Source of the DNA: Micromonospora rifamycinica
Lineage (GTDB): Bacteria > Actinomycetota > Actinomycetes > Mycobacteriales > Micromonosporaceae
Length of the DNA stretch: 64,000 nt
Reading direction: 5' to 3'
Assembly: GCF_900090265.1 (NCBI RefSeq)
Contig: NZ_LT607752.1
Location: forward strand, 2,542,001 to 2,606,000
Notes under the pieces: model-generated
Database searches by the model: none
What the model was told of the DNA's origin: nothing
What the model saw: only the letters and a program-made list of their open reading frames with translations
Position numbers and translations under genes: made by a program
Shown: in pieces, positions 1 through 8,639 of the stretch
Numbering within the stretch: the stretch's first letter is position 1
How the letters are laid out: each line of letters opens with the position of its first letter

Positions 1-766
1 GCTGGACGGTGAGCAGCAGGTCGCCGACGACGTCGAAGCCGGTGTCCGACGGGGTACCGCCGTAGTCGAGCTGTGCACCGTGGAGCTTTACCCCGCGCCG
101 GGCGTCCCAGACCTCGACCGTGTCGGGAGGTCGCACCGTCACGATCCGGTCCACCCCGTCGGCCGCGCTCCGGTAGAGCACGGCCGCCGACGGCAGCGAC
201 ACCGACCAGCGGTCCCGGCCGGTCGCCGCGTCGACGGAGTGCACCGTCAGCGGCCCCTGCGGACCGTACTCGGTGAAGAGCAGGCCGGATCCCGCCGTCT
301 CGCCACCGCCCGCCCGCTGCCACCGCAGCCGGCCGGTCCCCCGGTCGTAGGCGAACGTCCGGTGCCTCCCGTCCGGCCTACCGGTGGCACCGCTGAGCAG
401 CAGAACGTCACCGTGCCGGCGCAGCGCCCCGGAACCGCTGGTCACCGGCACCGACGTCTGCCACCGCCGCACCGGCCGCGCCCCGGGGGAGGTGGGGATC
501 GTCCAGGCGCTCAACCGGGCCGGGGCGGTCGGGTCACCGGTCGGGTCGTGCAGGAAGACCTCCCCGTCGTACAGCAGGACCGACGTGCCGAGAGGGGCCG
601 GCAGCACGAAGGCGGCCCGGTGCACCACCGGCGCGGCGGCGGCCAGCACCAGCAGGGTGGACGCCAGCACTGCGGCGAGTCGCAGCGGCCGACCGACGGC
701 ACGGGGTGCGGCACCGGACGGCTCCGGCTCGACGTCGCGGAGCTCACCCAGATCGATGACCGTCAC
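1..766 (-). CDS. PQQ-like beta-propeller protein with N-terminal membrane anchor (partial)
   Basis: The reading frame is open from a GTG at 766 to the window edge, so the C-terminus is missing (about 255 codons seen). The start is supported by a gggagaggg ribosome-binding site 5-6 nt upstream. After about 30 polar residues there is a hydrophobic segment rich in Leu/Ala/Val (about residues 32-52), then extracellular-type repeats with the blade pattern of PQQ-binding-like proteins (for example 'GTGRLRWQR' and 'AATGRDRWSV', followed by a 'VEVWDARRGV' strand). I infer a single-pass, outward-facing beta-propeller of unknown ligand. The PQQ-like fold does not imply PQQ binding. It is divergent from the GT-C-like gene at 880. 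Confidence 0.7.
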   Translation of the reverse strand, partial: MTVIDLGELRDVEPEPSGAAPRAVGRPLRLAAVLASTLLVLAAAAPVVHRAAFVLPAPLGTSVLLYDGEVFLHDPTGDPTAPARLSAWTIPTSPGARPVRRWQTSVPVTSGSGALRRHGDVLLLSGATGRPDGRHRTFAYDRGTGRLRWQRAGGGETAGSGLLFTEYGPQGPLTVHSVDAATGRDRWSVSLPSAAVLYRSAADGVDRIVTVRPPDTVEVWDARRGVKLHGAQLDYGGTPSDTGFDVVGDLLLTVQ

Positions 767-865
767 GCGTACCCTCTCCCGACCGCCGCGCCCTGCCGAC
801 CGTTACCCCTCCGGTGGACGCGGATCGCCGCGCACCGGGTCACCGGAACGGCCCGCCGCCGCCTG

Positions 866-871
866 TACGAT
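866..871 (+). promoter_or_regulatory. -10 box TACGAT for a leaderless transcript
   Basis: TACGAT ends 8 nt before the GTG at 880. No ribosome-binding site lies between, so transcription should start at or next to the start codon. Confidence 0.5.
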
Positions 872-879
872 GGCCCGTC

Positions 880-2805
880 GTGGCCGTGCCGGTGGTAGAT
901 CCCTCGTTGAACCCGACGTCCCCGCCCGACGCGGTCGAGCCCGACGCGACCGGCCCGCAGGGGCGGCCACGCCGACGGCCGGGCCGGGCCGACGTGCTCG
1001 CCATCGGAGCCTATGTCCTGATCGGCGTTCTGGTGTGCCTGAACTACTGGGTGGACGTGCAGCACCGGGTGTCGTCCCACCTGCCGACCGACCACAGCTG
1101 GTTCGAGTGGCTGTTCACCCATGGCGCGTACTCGGTGCGGCACCTGGAGAACCCGCTGTTCAGCGCGCGGCAGAACGCCCCGGACGGGGTGAACATGATG
1201 GCGAACACCTCGCTGCTGGGGATGACCATCCCGCTGGCCCCGGTCACGCTGCTGTTCGGCCCGCAGGTGACCTACGCGCTCTACCTGGGCGGGGCGCTCG
1301 CCGCGACGGCGGCCACCTCGTACTGGGTGCTCTCCCGGCACCTGGTGCGGTCGCGGGCCGGCGCGTTCGTCGGCGGCGCGTTCCTCGGTTTCGCCCCGGG
1401 CATCGTGCACCACGCCAACGGGCAGCCCAACTTCGTCTCCAACTTCCTGCTGCCGGTGATCGTGGCCCGGGTGCTGCGGCTGGGCCGACCCGGCCGGTGG
1501 CGCCGCGACGGGGTGGCGCTGGGCCTGCTGGTGGCGTACCAGGTCTTCATCAACGAGGAGATGCTGCTGCTGACCGCGCTGGCCTGCCTGGTGGCGGTGG
1601 CCGCGTACGTGGTGCAGCGGCCCCGGGAGGCTCGCGCGCGGGTCGGCGGTTTCCTGGCCGCGCTGGGACTGGGCGGCGGACTGGCGCTGCTGCTCACCGC
1701 GTACCCGATCTGGTACCAGTTCAACGGTCCGCAGTCCTACCGGGGATTGCAGGGCGGGGTGTTCCACAACTGGGGCGAGGACCTGATGGCGTTCGTCACC
1801 TTCGCCCGGGACACCGTGGCCGGGGACGAGGCGGTGGAGAAGACCATCGGCCTGACCGAGCAGAACACCTGGTTCGGCTGGCCGCTGGTGCTGGTCGCGC
1901 TGGCCGCCCTGGTGCTGCTCTGGCGTCGCTCGCTGGCCGCCCGGGTCGCCGGGGTGCTGGTGCTGGTCTTCACCGTCGCGGCGATCGGTCCGAAGGTGCG
2001 GTTCAACGGGGTGGAGACCACCGTGGACGGCCCGTGGGCGTACATCCCGGACGACCTGCCGCTGGTCGAGATGATGATGCCCACCCGGCTGACCCTGGTG
2101 GTGACCGGCGCGGTCGGCGTCCTGCTCGCGCTGGCCTGGGACGCCGTCGGCGCGGTCGGCCGGTCCCGGGTGCCCGCACCGCGCAGCGCCGCCGACGACA
2201 CCGCCGCGACCGGGACCGGCACCGCCGTGCCCGCCGCGGCCCGGACCGGCACCGCCCTGCCCGCCGCTCCGGTCCGCCGCCGGTGGGTCCGGCCGGTCGG
2301 GTACGCGGCGATCGCGCTCGCCGTGCTGCCGCTGTTCCCCCGCCCGCTGCCCGCGCAGCACATCGACCTGCCCCCGCACTTCGTCACCGCCGGCGGCTGG
2401 CGACCGTACGTGCCGGCCGGGCGCACCCTGGTCCCGGTGCCGATCCCGAGCAACGTGCACGGCCTGTCCACGCTGCGCTGGAGCGCGTTGACCGGGCACG
2501 AGTTCCCGGTGCCGGGGGGCTACTTCATCGGCCCCAACGAGCTGGGCGAGGGGGTCTTCGGCGCGCCGAACCGGCCCACCAGCACCCTGATCTACGCCAC
2601 CATCGACGCCGGCACGGTGCCCGCGCTGACCGGGGAGAACCGCCGGCAGGCGCTGGAGGACCTGCGGTTCTGGCGGGCGTCGGTGGTGGTGCTGGGCGCC
2701 CACCCGCGCGAGGCGGTGCTGCGGGACCTGATGACCGGCCTGCTCGGCCCGGCGCAACGGGTCGACGACGTCTGGCTCTGGGACGTCCGCCCCCTGGTCG
2801 GCTGA
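880..2805 (+). CDS. Polytopic membrane protein, GT-C glycosyltransferase-like (paralogue 1)
   Basis: About 641 residues with a Pro/Arg-rich cytoplasmic N-terminus and about a dozen hydrophobic helices, then a soluble C-terminal part. The layout resembles GT-C type integral membrane glycosyltransferases of the actinobacterial envelope, but I see no family-defining catalytic motif and the function is inferred. It is clearly paralogous to the convergent gene at 2905-4974: both carry 'LLFGP', 'VLSRHLVR', a 'GF.P....HAN..PN..S.FLLP' stretch, an 'INEE' motif, 'TLVPVP' and a C-terminal 'DVW.WDVRPL'. The GTG at 880 is preferred over an in-frame ATG at 814 because of the -10 box at 866-871. A region near residues 430-460 is a low-complexity Ala/Thr insert absent from the partner. 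Confidence 0.65.
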   Translation: MAVPVVDPSLNPTSPPDAVEPDATGPQGRPRRRPGRADVLAIGAYVLIGVLVCLNYWVDVQHRVSSHLPTDHSWFEWLFTHGAYSVRHLENPLFSARQNAPDGVNMMANTSLLGMTIPLAPVTLLFGPQVTYALYLGGALAATAATSYWVLSRHLVRSRAGAFVGGAFLGFAPGIVHHANGQPNFVSNFLLPVIVARVLRLGRPGRWRRDGVALGLLVAYQVFINEEMLLLTALACLVAVAAYVVQRPREARARVGGFLAALGLGGGLALLLTAYPIWYQFNGPQSYRGLQGGVFHNWGEDLMAFVTFARDTVAGDEAVEKTIGLTEQNTWFGWPLVLVALAALVLLWRRSLAARVAGVLVLVFTVAAIGPKVRFNGVETTVDGPWAYIPDDLPLVEMMMPTRLTLVVTGAVGVLLALAWDAVGAVGRSRVPAPRSAADDTAATGTGTAVPAAARTGTALPAAPVRRRWVRPVGYAAIALAVLPLFPRPLPAQHIDLPPHFVTAGGWRPYVPAGRTLVPVPIPSNVHGLSTLRWSALTGHEFPVPGGYFIGPNELGEGVFGAPNRPTSTLIYATIDAGTVPALTGENRRQALEDLRFWRASVVVLGAHPREAVLRDLMTGLLGPAQRVDDVWLWDVRPLVG

Positions 2806-2897
2806 CCCGCCACCGACCCCGGGGCGGTCGGCTGACCCGCCACCGACCGCGACGGCGGTCGGCTGACCCGCCACCGACCGCGACGGCGGTCGGCTGA
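2796..2897. repeat. Tandem 30-31 bp hairpin repeats between convergent paralogues
   Basis: Three full units of 30-31 bp and one partial unit. Each begins GGTCGGCTGACCCGCC and contains GGTCGG...CCGACC arms around an 11-nt loop, giving a row of small hairpins. The first unit contains the stop codon of the gene ending at 2805, and every later unit repeats that TGA. It could act as a bidirectional terminator. Confidence 0.75.
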
Positions 2898-2904
2898 GAC
2901 CGGC

Positions 2905-4974
2905 TCAGGCGGTACGGGCCGACAGCGGTCGGACGTCCCACACCCAGACGTCGAGTTCCCGGCGGGCGGGGCCGACGAGCTGCTCGACGGTCCGGCGCAG
3001 CGGCTCGGCGTTCTGCTGCCGCAGCGGCAGCACCAGCACGGCGGCGTTCCAGTGCCGCAGCTCGTCCAGGCTGCGCCGACGCTGCCGGTCGTCCAGCTTG
3101 GTGGTCCGCCCGGTGGTGGCGACCTCGTCGAGCAGCTGCCCGATCCCGCTGGGCCGCCCGCCGAACCGCCCCGGATCGCCGGTGTTGCCGTTGCGCGGGG
3201 CGAGGAAGTAGCCGCCCGGGATCTTGAAGTCGAGGTTGGTGGCCGCCGCCCAGCGCATCCCGTGGGTGTTGCCCATGCTGGGCACGGGCACCGGCACCAG
3301 GGTCTGCCCGGGGCCGACGTACTCCCGCCAGCGGTCGGCGGTGATGAAGTCCGGCACCGGCGGGCGGGAGGTCACCTTCAGCGGCATCGGCACGATCGGC
3401 AGCAGCGCCAGCACCAGGGCGGCCACCGTGACGGTCTTGGCGTGCCGCCACTGCGCGCCGCGCAGCGTCCAGGCCCGCTGCACGGCCAGCGCCAGCAGCA
3501 TGCCGATCACCACGGAGGTGATCAGGGCGAACCGGGTGGGCACCACCGCGTCCAGCAGCGGCAGCCGCACCAGCAGCTCCCACGGCCCGGTCACCAGGTC
3601 CCGCCCCCACCAGGAGATCTGCTCACCGAGGGAGAGCAACGCGAAGAACGCGCCGGTCACGGCGAGCGCCCGGACCAGGCGTTCGCGGCGCAGCCAGAGC
3701 ACGATGCCGACGGCGATCAGCGACAGGCTCCAGCCGAAGAAGGCGTTCTCCTCGGAGTAGTTCGGGGCCAGGTTGACGTTGGCCCGTTCGTTGCCGCCGA
3801 AGGTGGGCGAGCCGGGGGCGAAGAAGGCCGCGATGTCGTTGCCGTAGTCCTGCACCGCGTCACTGAGACCGTGGTACGCCATCGGCCCGGCGAACTGGAC
3901 GTAGAGCGGGTACGCCAGCAGCGCCCCGGCCAGCACCGCGCACGCGGCCAGCCCCTTGGCCAGCGGACGCCACGCCGCCGACCAGAGCGCCGGCCGCTGG
4001 GCCACCATGGCGATCAGGAAGACGCCGCAGGCCAGGGCGGTGAAGAGCAGGATCTCCTCGTTGATGAAGGCCTGGCCGGTGACCAGCACGGCGAGCAGCA
4101 CACCGTCGCGCAGCGGCCGGGTCGAGCGGGTCAGCACCATCACCCGCCACACGATGAACGGCAGCAGGAACTGGCTGATGATGTTGGGGTGCCAGTTGGC
4201 GTGCGAGAGCATCGCCGGGGAGAAACCGCAGAACCAGCCGCCGACCGCCGCGGCGAGCCGCCGTCGCACCAGGTGCCGGGACAGCACGTGGTACCAGGCG
4301 GCGGCGGTGCCGGCGAGGCCGAGGGTGACCAGCACCACGAAGGACACCGCCGGCCCGAACAGCAGGGTGACCGGCACCATCGGGATGCCCAGGGCCAGCA
4401 CCGCCGTGTTGGCCATCAGGTTGACACCGTCGGGGAAGTTGAACTGGTCGGTGTAGAACGGGAACTCCCCGTGCAGCACCACCCGCACCGAGTGGGCCAG
4501 GAAGAACTGCACCTGCGCCGGGTCGCTGCTGTAGAGCGAGGCCACCCGGCCGGCCGGGTCGACCCAGATCCGACTGGTCACCCAGAGCGCGACGACCAGG
4601 AAGATGCCGTAGACCACCAGGTCCTTGCGGCGGGCCGTCCAGCGCCAGCGCCGCCACCAGGCAACCGGCGTCGCGCCGTCACCCTCCGTGTCCGCCGACC
4701 CCCGCTCCGGTACGCCCACCGCCGCCGGGCCGTCCTCGACGGCCGGTCGCCGCGGGGCCGCCCCGAGCGGCGCCGCCCCCGCTGGTGGCGCGTCGGCCGG
4801 CGACGCCTCGACCGTCCGGTCCACGGGGGCCGGCACACCCTTGGCGCGCAGGTCGACGGGGGTGGTCAGGGTCACGGGTGGGGGCGCCGTCGCGGTGGCC
4901 GTCGTGCCGCGGGCGGAGCCCCCGGAGTCGTCGGGGGCCGGTGCGGAGGCGCCACGGGGCTCGGCAGACGTCAC
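2905..4974 (-). CDS. Polytopic membrane protein, GT-C glycosyltransferase-like (paralogue 2)
   Basis: 689 residues. About 120 N-terminal residues are cytoplasmic and Ala/Pro/Arg-rich, followed by roughly a dozen transmembrane helices and a conserved C-terminal domain ending 'LDVWVWDVRPL'. It aligns by eye over its whole membrane region with the protein at 880-2805, so the pair is probably an ancient tail-to-tail duplication. The 'NANWHPN'-type segment after helix 4 and the 'FINEE' motif in the following loop are shared and are the best candidates for functional residues. The GTG at 4974 is used with a TAGACT -10 box 9 nt upstream. Substrate is unknown. Confidence 0.65.
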   Translation of the reverse strand: MTSAEPRGASAPAPDDSGGSARGTTATATAPPPVTLTTPVDLRAKGVPAPVDRTVEASPADAPPAGAAPLGAAPRRPAVEDGPAAVGVPERGSADTEGDGATPVAWWRRWRWTARRKDLVVYGIFLVVALWVTSRIWVDPAGRVASLYSSDPAQVQFFLAHSVRVVLHGEFPFYTDQFNFPDGVNLMANTAVLALGIPMVPVTLLFGPAVSFVVLVTLGLAGTAAAWYHVLSRHLVRRRLAAAVGGWFCGFSPAMLSHANWHPNIISQFLLPFIVWRVMVLTRSTRPLRDGVLLAVLVTGQAFINEEILLFTALACGVFLIAMVAQRPALWSAAWRPLAKGLAACAVLAGALLAYPLYVQFAGPMAYHGLSDAVQDYGNDIAAFFAPGSPTFGGNERANVNLAPNYSEENAFFGWSLSLIAVGIVLWLRRERLVRALAVTGAFFALLSLGEQISWWGRDLVTGPWELLVRLPLLDAVVPTRFALITSVVIGMLLALAVQRAWTLRGAQWRHAKTVTVAALVLALLPIVPMPLKVTSRPPVPDFITADRWREYVGPGQTLVPVPVPSMGNTHGMRWAAATNLDFKIPGGYFLAPRNGNTGDPGRFGGRPSGIGQLLDEVATTGRTTKLDDRQRRRSLDELRHWNAAVLVLPLRQQNAEPLRRTVEQLVGPARRELDVWVWDVRPLSARTA

Positions 4975-4983
4975 AGTCGGCGG

Positions 4984-4989
4984 AGTCTA
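4984..4989 (-). promoter_or_regulatory. -10 box TAGACT, leaderless start
   Basis: On the minus strand TAGACT is followed by 9 nt and then the GTG at 4974. No Shine-Dalgarno sequence is visible. Confidence 0.5.
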
Positions 4990-5124
4990 CCGGAGCCGGG
5001 AAATAGTCCGAAATTCACTTCGGTGTCCCTTGTGGTGGTCGGGGGCACGGGTGCGGGGCGTCACCGGGCGTTGCGTACCATGTGGGTTTCCGACAACGAC
5101 GGCGACGCGATCGGGGGCGTACAG

Positions 5125-6321
5125 ATGGCTTCGGTTCGCCGTCGCGGCACGACGGTCACCGCGCTGCTCGGCCTGCTGCTGGCCGTCGCCGCCTGCGGCC
5201 CGGTCGCCGACCGTCAGGCCCGGGAGCTGCGGGTGGGCTACGACAGCCTGGACGGCACCCGGGCCGTGTGGCCGCCCCGTGGCGCGCTCGCCGGGGACGC
5301 CACCGCGACGGCGGCGGTGACCGCGGCGGTGCTCGGCTGGCGCTCGCCGATCGACGACCGGGTGCACCTGCCGTCCTCCGGCATCCTCTGGTCGGGCGAG
5401 GTCGACGGCGTCCCGCTCGCCCTGGTCGCCGCCGACGTGCCCGGGGAGAGCGCCTCCTGGCTGCTCCAGCTCACCGGCCACGATGGCTCCTACCAGGTGA
5501 CCCGGGCCAGCGAGTACACCGACCCGGGTTACCTGGTCTACGCCGACGTGCTCCCGCTGTTCCTGCCCGACGGCCGGCGCTACCTGACCTCCGGCCGGGT
5601 GGAGCGGCTGCTCGGCCCGGACGGCCGGGCACTGATGCTGACCGACGGGCTCACCGCCCCGGTGAAGGTGCCCGACTGCCGGGCCGCGCCGGTGACGGTG
5701 ACGCTGCGGGCCACCGAGTCGCTGCCCCGGGGGCGGGCCGCCGATCGACTGCTCGACCTGGGTACGGCGACCGCCGAGCCGAGGTACCCGTTGGTCCGGG
5801 ACGAGACCGGGTCCGGTCGGCGGGCGCTGGACGGGTTGGACACCTGCGTCCTCGCCGACGAGCAGGGGCCGTTCGGGAGCATCCCGCGCCGGATCGGCGA
5901 CCGGGACGCGCCGCGTTCGGTCCCCGAGTCGTGGCCGATGGAGAAGGTGTCCGTCCGGGCCGTCGGCGAGATGATGCTGGGCGGCGGCGACGACCCCGGT
6001 GACCTGGAGCAACTGACCTGGGAGACCGATGCGGGGACGATGACCGCGGTCGTCTACCGGCCGGCGGGCGAGGGCGGCCCGGTGGTCTCCCCCGCCGACC
6101 GGTCCAACCCGCTCCAGGCGTACGTGCTGCCGGTGCCGGGGCAGCCCCTGGTGGTGCTGACCTGGCGGGGCAACCGGGACGCCTCCCTCTCGGTGCCGCC
6201 CGGCACCCCCCGACTGGTGGACCGTCCGGGCCTGGTCGTGGTCCCGATGCCCGCCGCCCGGCAGACCTTCAGCCTCGCCACCGCCGAGAAGACCCACTAC
6301 CGCTCCGCCGGCGGCCGCTGA
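5125..6321 (+). CDS. Secreted lipoprotein of unknown function
   Basis: 398 residues. The N-terminus has three arginines, a hydrophobic core (ALLGLLLAV) and a lipobox 'VAAC' with the lipidated cysteine near residue 24, so the mature protein should be anchored to the outer face of the membrane. The ATG at 5125 has a gggggcg ribosome-binding site; an in-frame ATG at 5080 would put 15 residues before the signal and is rejected. The remaining sequence is rich in beta-strand-like segments (for example 'GEVDGVPLALVAADVPG', 'QPLVVLTWRG'). I do not recognise a family. It is convergent with dxs. Confidence 0.75.
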   Translation: MASVRRRGTTVTALLGLLLAVAACGPVADRQARELRVGYDSLDGTRAVWPPRGALAGDATATAAVTAAVLGWRSPIDDRVHLPSSGILWSGEVDGVPLALVAADVPGESASWLLQLTGHDGSYQVTRASEYTDPGYLVYADVLPLFLPDGRRYLTSGRVERLLGPDGRALMLTDGLTAPVKVPDCRAAPVTVTLRATESLPRGRAADRLLDLGTATAEPRYPLVRDETGSGRRALDGLDTCVLADEQGPFGSIPRRIGDRDAPRSVPESWPMEKVSVRAVGEMMLGGGDDPGDLEQLTWETDAGTMTAVVYRPAGEGGPVVSPADRSNPLQAYVLPVPGQPLVVLTWRGNRDASLSVPPGTPRLVDRPGLVVVPMPAARQTFSLATAEKTHYRSAGGR

Positions 6322-6344
6322 CCCCCCGCGCTCCCTCCCCTCCT

Positions 6345-6430
6345 CCGCCGCCCCGCCCCGGCTCTCGCCGCGCCGCCCCGCCCCGGCTCTCGCCGCGCCG
6401 CCCCCGCCCCTGCTCTCGCCGCGCCGCCCC
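6345..6430. repeat. Degenerate tandem repeats near the lipoprotein 3' end
   Basis: Three copies of a roughly 25-28 bp unit containing 'GGCTCTCGCCGCGCCGCC' follow the lipoprotein stop and lead directly into the 60-bp palindrome. Confidence 0.6.
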
Positions 6431-6431
6431 C

Positions 6432-6491
6432 GGTGATCAAGAGGTTCAGGTCAGCGGGAGGTGTCTGGCTGACCTCAACCTCTTGATCACC
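6432..6491. repeat. 60-bp intergenic palindrome, copy A
   Basis: Exactly 60 bp, with arms of 24 bp and one mismatch around a 12-nt loop. The tips are GGTGATCAAGAG and CTCTTGATCACC, with GTCA at element positions 19-22 and TGAC at 39-42. It lies between the convergent lipoprotein and dxs genes and is likely to form a strong bidirectional hairpin terminator. Confidence 0.85.
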
Positions 6492-6609
6492 GAGCACCGG
6501 GCGGGGGCGCGGCGCGGCAGAGGGGCAGGGGGAGGGGGAGAGCAAGGGTGAGGGCGGTCACGGCGGTGCCGTGACCGCCCTCAGGGAACGGTCGGGGGGG
6601 TCGGTCCGG

Positions 6610-8565
6610 TCAGTTCGGGCTGGTGTCGGTGGCCGGCAGGCGGACCGGCTCGACCGAGGTGGCGTCGCCGTCCAGGCCGGAGATCCAGCCGGTGACGTCC
6701 CGGGCCACGTCCTGGGCGGTCAGGCGCAGGTCGGTCAGGATCTGCGCGCGGGTGCCGTGCGGATGCCAGTCGGCCGGTACGCCCAGGTCGCGCAGCGGCA
6801 CCCGGACGTCGGCGTCCCGCATCGCCTGGCCCAGCGCGTCACCGACACCGCCGACCCGGACGCCGTCCTCGACGGTGACCACCAGGCGGTGCCCGGCGGC
6901 CAGCTCGACAAGCTCGGCCGGGACCGGACGCACCCAGCGCGGGTCGACCACGGTGACGCCGTAGCCCTGCTCGGCCAGCCGGGACGCCACCTCCATGCCG
7001 AGCAGCCCGAAGGCGCCCACCGCCACCAGCAGCACGTCGGTACGCGTCGACTCGGCCAGCACGTCGACCGGGCCGACCCGGCGAATGGCCGGCAGGTCGG
7101 CGGCGACGGTGCCGGTCGGGAACCGGACGATGGTGGGACCGTCGTCGACGGCGATCGCCTCGCGCAGCTCCTCCCGGAGGCTGGCGGAATCCCGGGGGGC
7201 GGCGATCCGCAGACCCGGCACCACCCCGAAGACCGACATGTCCCAGATGCCGTAGTGGCTCGGCCCGTCCGGCCCGGTGATGCCGGCCCGGTCCAGCACG
7301 AAGGTCACCGGCAGCTTGTGCATCGCCACGTCCAGCAGAACCTGGTCGAAGGCGCGGTTGAGGAAGGTCGCGTAGACCGCCACCACCGGGTGCAGGCCGC
7401 CCATCGCCAGGCCGGCCGCCGAGGTGGCCGCGTGCTGCTCGGCGATGCCCACGTCGTACACCCGGTTCGGGTGCTTGCGGGCCAGGGTGGCGATGCCGGT
7501 CGGCTCGGCCATCGCGGCGGTGATCCCCACCACGTCGGGCCGCTCGTCGGCGATGGCGACCAGCTCGTCGGCGAAGACCTGGGTCCACTTCACCGACGGG
7601 GCGGCGAGCAGCTTGCCGGTCTCGACGTCGAACGCGCCCGGACCGTGCAGGCAGTCCGCCTCGTCCTCCTCGGCCGGACGGTAGCCGTAGCCCTTGCGGG
7701 TCACCGCGTGCACGATCACCGGGCCGCCGAAGTTCTTGGCCGCGCGCAGCGCCGACTCGACGGCGGCGATGTCGTGCCCGTCGACCGGGCCGACGTACTT
7801 GATGCCGAGGTCCTCGAACATCGCCTGCGGTGCGACCGCGTCCTTGATGCCCTTCTTGACCGCGTGCAGCACCTCGTACATCGGCTTGCCGACGAAGGGG
7901 GTGTTGCCGAGGGCGTCCTTGACCGTGTCGAGGACCTTCTCGTAGCCGGGGTTGAGCCGCAGCGACGACAGGTGGTCGGCAAGGCCGCCGATGGTCGGCG
8001 AGTAGGACCGGCCGTTGTCGTTGACCACGATCACCAGCCGGTTGCCGGAGGTGGCGATGTTGTTCAGCGCCTCCCAGCACATGCCGCCGGTGAGCGCGCC
8101 GTCGCCGACCACGGCCACCACGCTGCGCTGCTCGCCGCGCAGGGCGTACGCCTTGGCCAGCCCGTCGGCGTAGGACAGCGCGGTGGAGGCGTGCGAGTTC
8201 TCGATCAGGTCGTGCTCGCTCTCACCCTGGCTGGGGTAGCCGGAGAGGCCACCCCGCTGGCGGAGCTTGTCGAAGCCGTCCTGCCGGCCGGTGAGGATCT
8301 TGTGCACGTACGACTGGTGGCCGGTGTCGAACAGGAGCCGGTCGCGCGGGGAGTCGAAGACCCGGTGCATGGCCAGGGTCAGCTCCACCACACCCAGGTT
8401 GGGGCCGACGTGCCCGCCGGTACGGGAAACCTTGGCGATCAGGAAGTCACGGATCTCGGCGGCGAGGATGTCCAGCTGTTCGCCGGTCATCCGCTTGACG
8501 TCATGCGGACCACGGACGGTGCCCAGTAGCCGACCGTGGTTGGCCGTGTCCTCGTCAACACTCAT
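6610..8565 (-). CDS. dxs: 1-deoxy-D-xylulose-5-phosphate synthase
   Basis: 651 residues, the normal length. DXS condenses pyruvate and glyceraldehyde-3-phosphate with thiamine diphosphate, the first step of the MEP isoprenoid pathway. Visible marks are the N-terminal '[15 protein letters not shown]' segment, '[11 protein letters not shown]', the thiamine-binding '[16 protein letters not shown]', and the central and C-terminal transketolase domains ('GIAEQHA', '[15 protein letters not shown]'). The ATG at 8565 is chosen over one 15 codons upstream because a TAGACT -10 box lies 8 nt before it and known DXS proteins begin near here. It is the first marker of the synteny with Rv2682c. Confidence 0.96.
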   Translation of the reverse strand: MSVDEDTANHGRLLGTVRGPHDVKRMTGEQLDILAAEIRDFLIAKVSRTGGHVGPNLGVVELTLAMHRVFDSPRDRLLFDTGHQSYVHKILTGRQDGFDKLRQRGGLSGYPSQGESEHDLIENSHASTALSYADGLAKAYALRGEQRSVVAVVGDGALTGGMCWEALNNIATSGNRLVIVVNDNGRSYSPTIGGLADHLSSLRLNPGYEKVLDTVKDALGNTPFVGKPMYEVLHAVKKGIKDAVAPQAMFEDLGIKYVGPVDGHDIAAVESALRAAKNFGGPVIVHAVTRKGYGYRPAEEDEADCLHGPGAFDVETGKLLAAPSVKWTQVFADELVAIADERPDVVGITAAMAEPTGIATLARKHPNRVYDVGIAEQHAATSAAGLAMGGLHPVVAVYATFLNRAFDQVLLDVAMHKLPVTFVLDRAGITGPDGPSHYGIWDMSVFGVVPGLRIAAPRDSASLREELREAIAVDDGPTIVRFPTGTVAADLPAIRRVGPVDVLAESTRTDVLLVAVGAFGLLGMEVASRLAEQGYGVTVVDPRWVRPVPAELVELAAGHRLVVTVEDGVRVGGVGDALGQAMRDADVRVPLRDLGVPADWHPHGTRAQILTDLRLTAQDVARDVTGWISGLDGDATSVEPVRLPATDTSPN

Positions 8566-8573
8566 GACGAGAG

Positions 8574-8579
8574 AGTCTA
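8574..8579 (-). promoter_or_regulatory. -10 box TAGACT upstream of dxs, leaderless start
   Basis: TAGACT on the minus strand, 8 nt before the dxs ATG at 8565, identical to the box before the gene at 4974. No ribosome-binding site. Confidence 0.55.
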
Positions 8580-8639
8580 TCGGCCGCCGCACACTCCGCA
8601 GCCCGCCCATGGATCATCGCAGGTGAGGCCCCGGATCCC

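Noticed and set aside
384-2897. Long open frame overlapping the GT-C-like gene
   Set aside because: It is a composition artefact: Arg/Pro/Ala-rich with no recognisable motif, shadowing a gene with clear membrane helices. The same applies to other long frames opposite dxs, nrdJ, sigA and the helicase.
3052-5124. N-terminal extension of the lipoprotein back to 3052
   Set aside because: The upstream part is antisense to the paralogue gene and lacks protein-like sequence; the signal peptide at 5125 defines the start.
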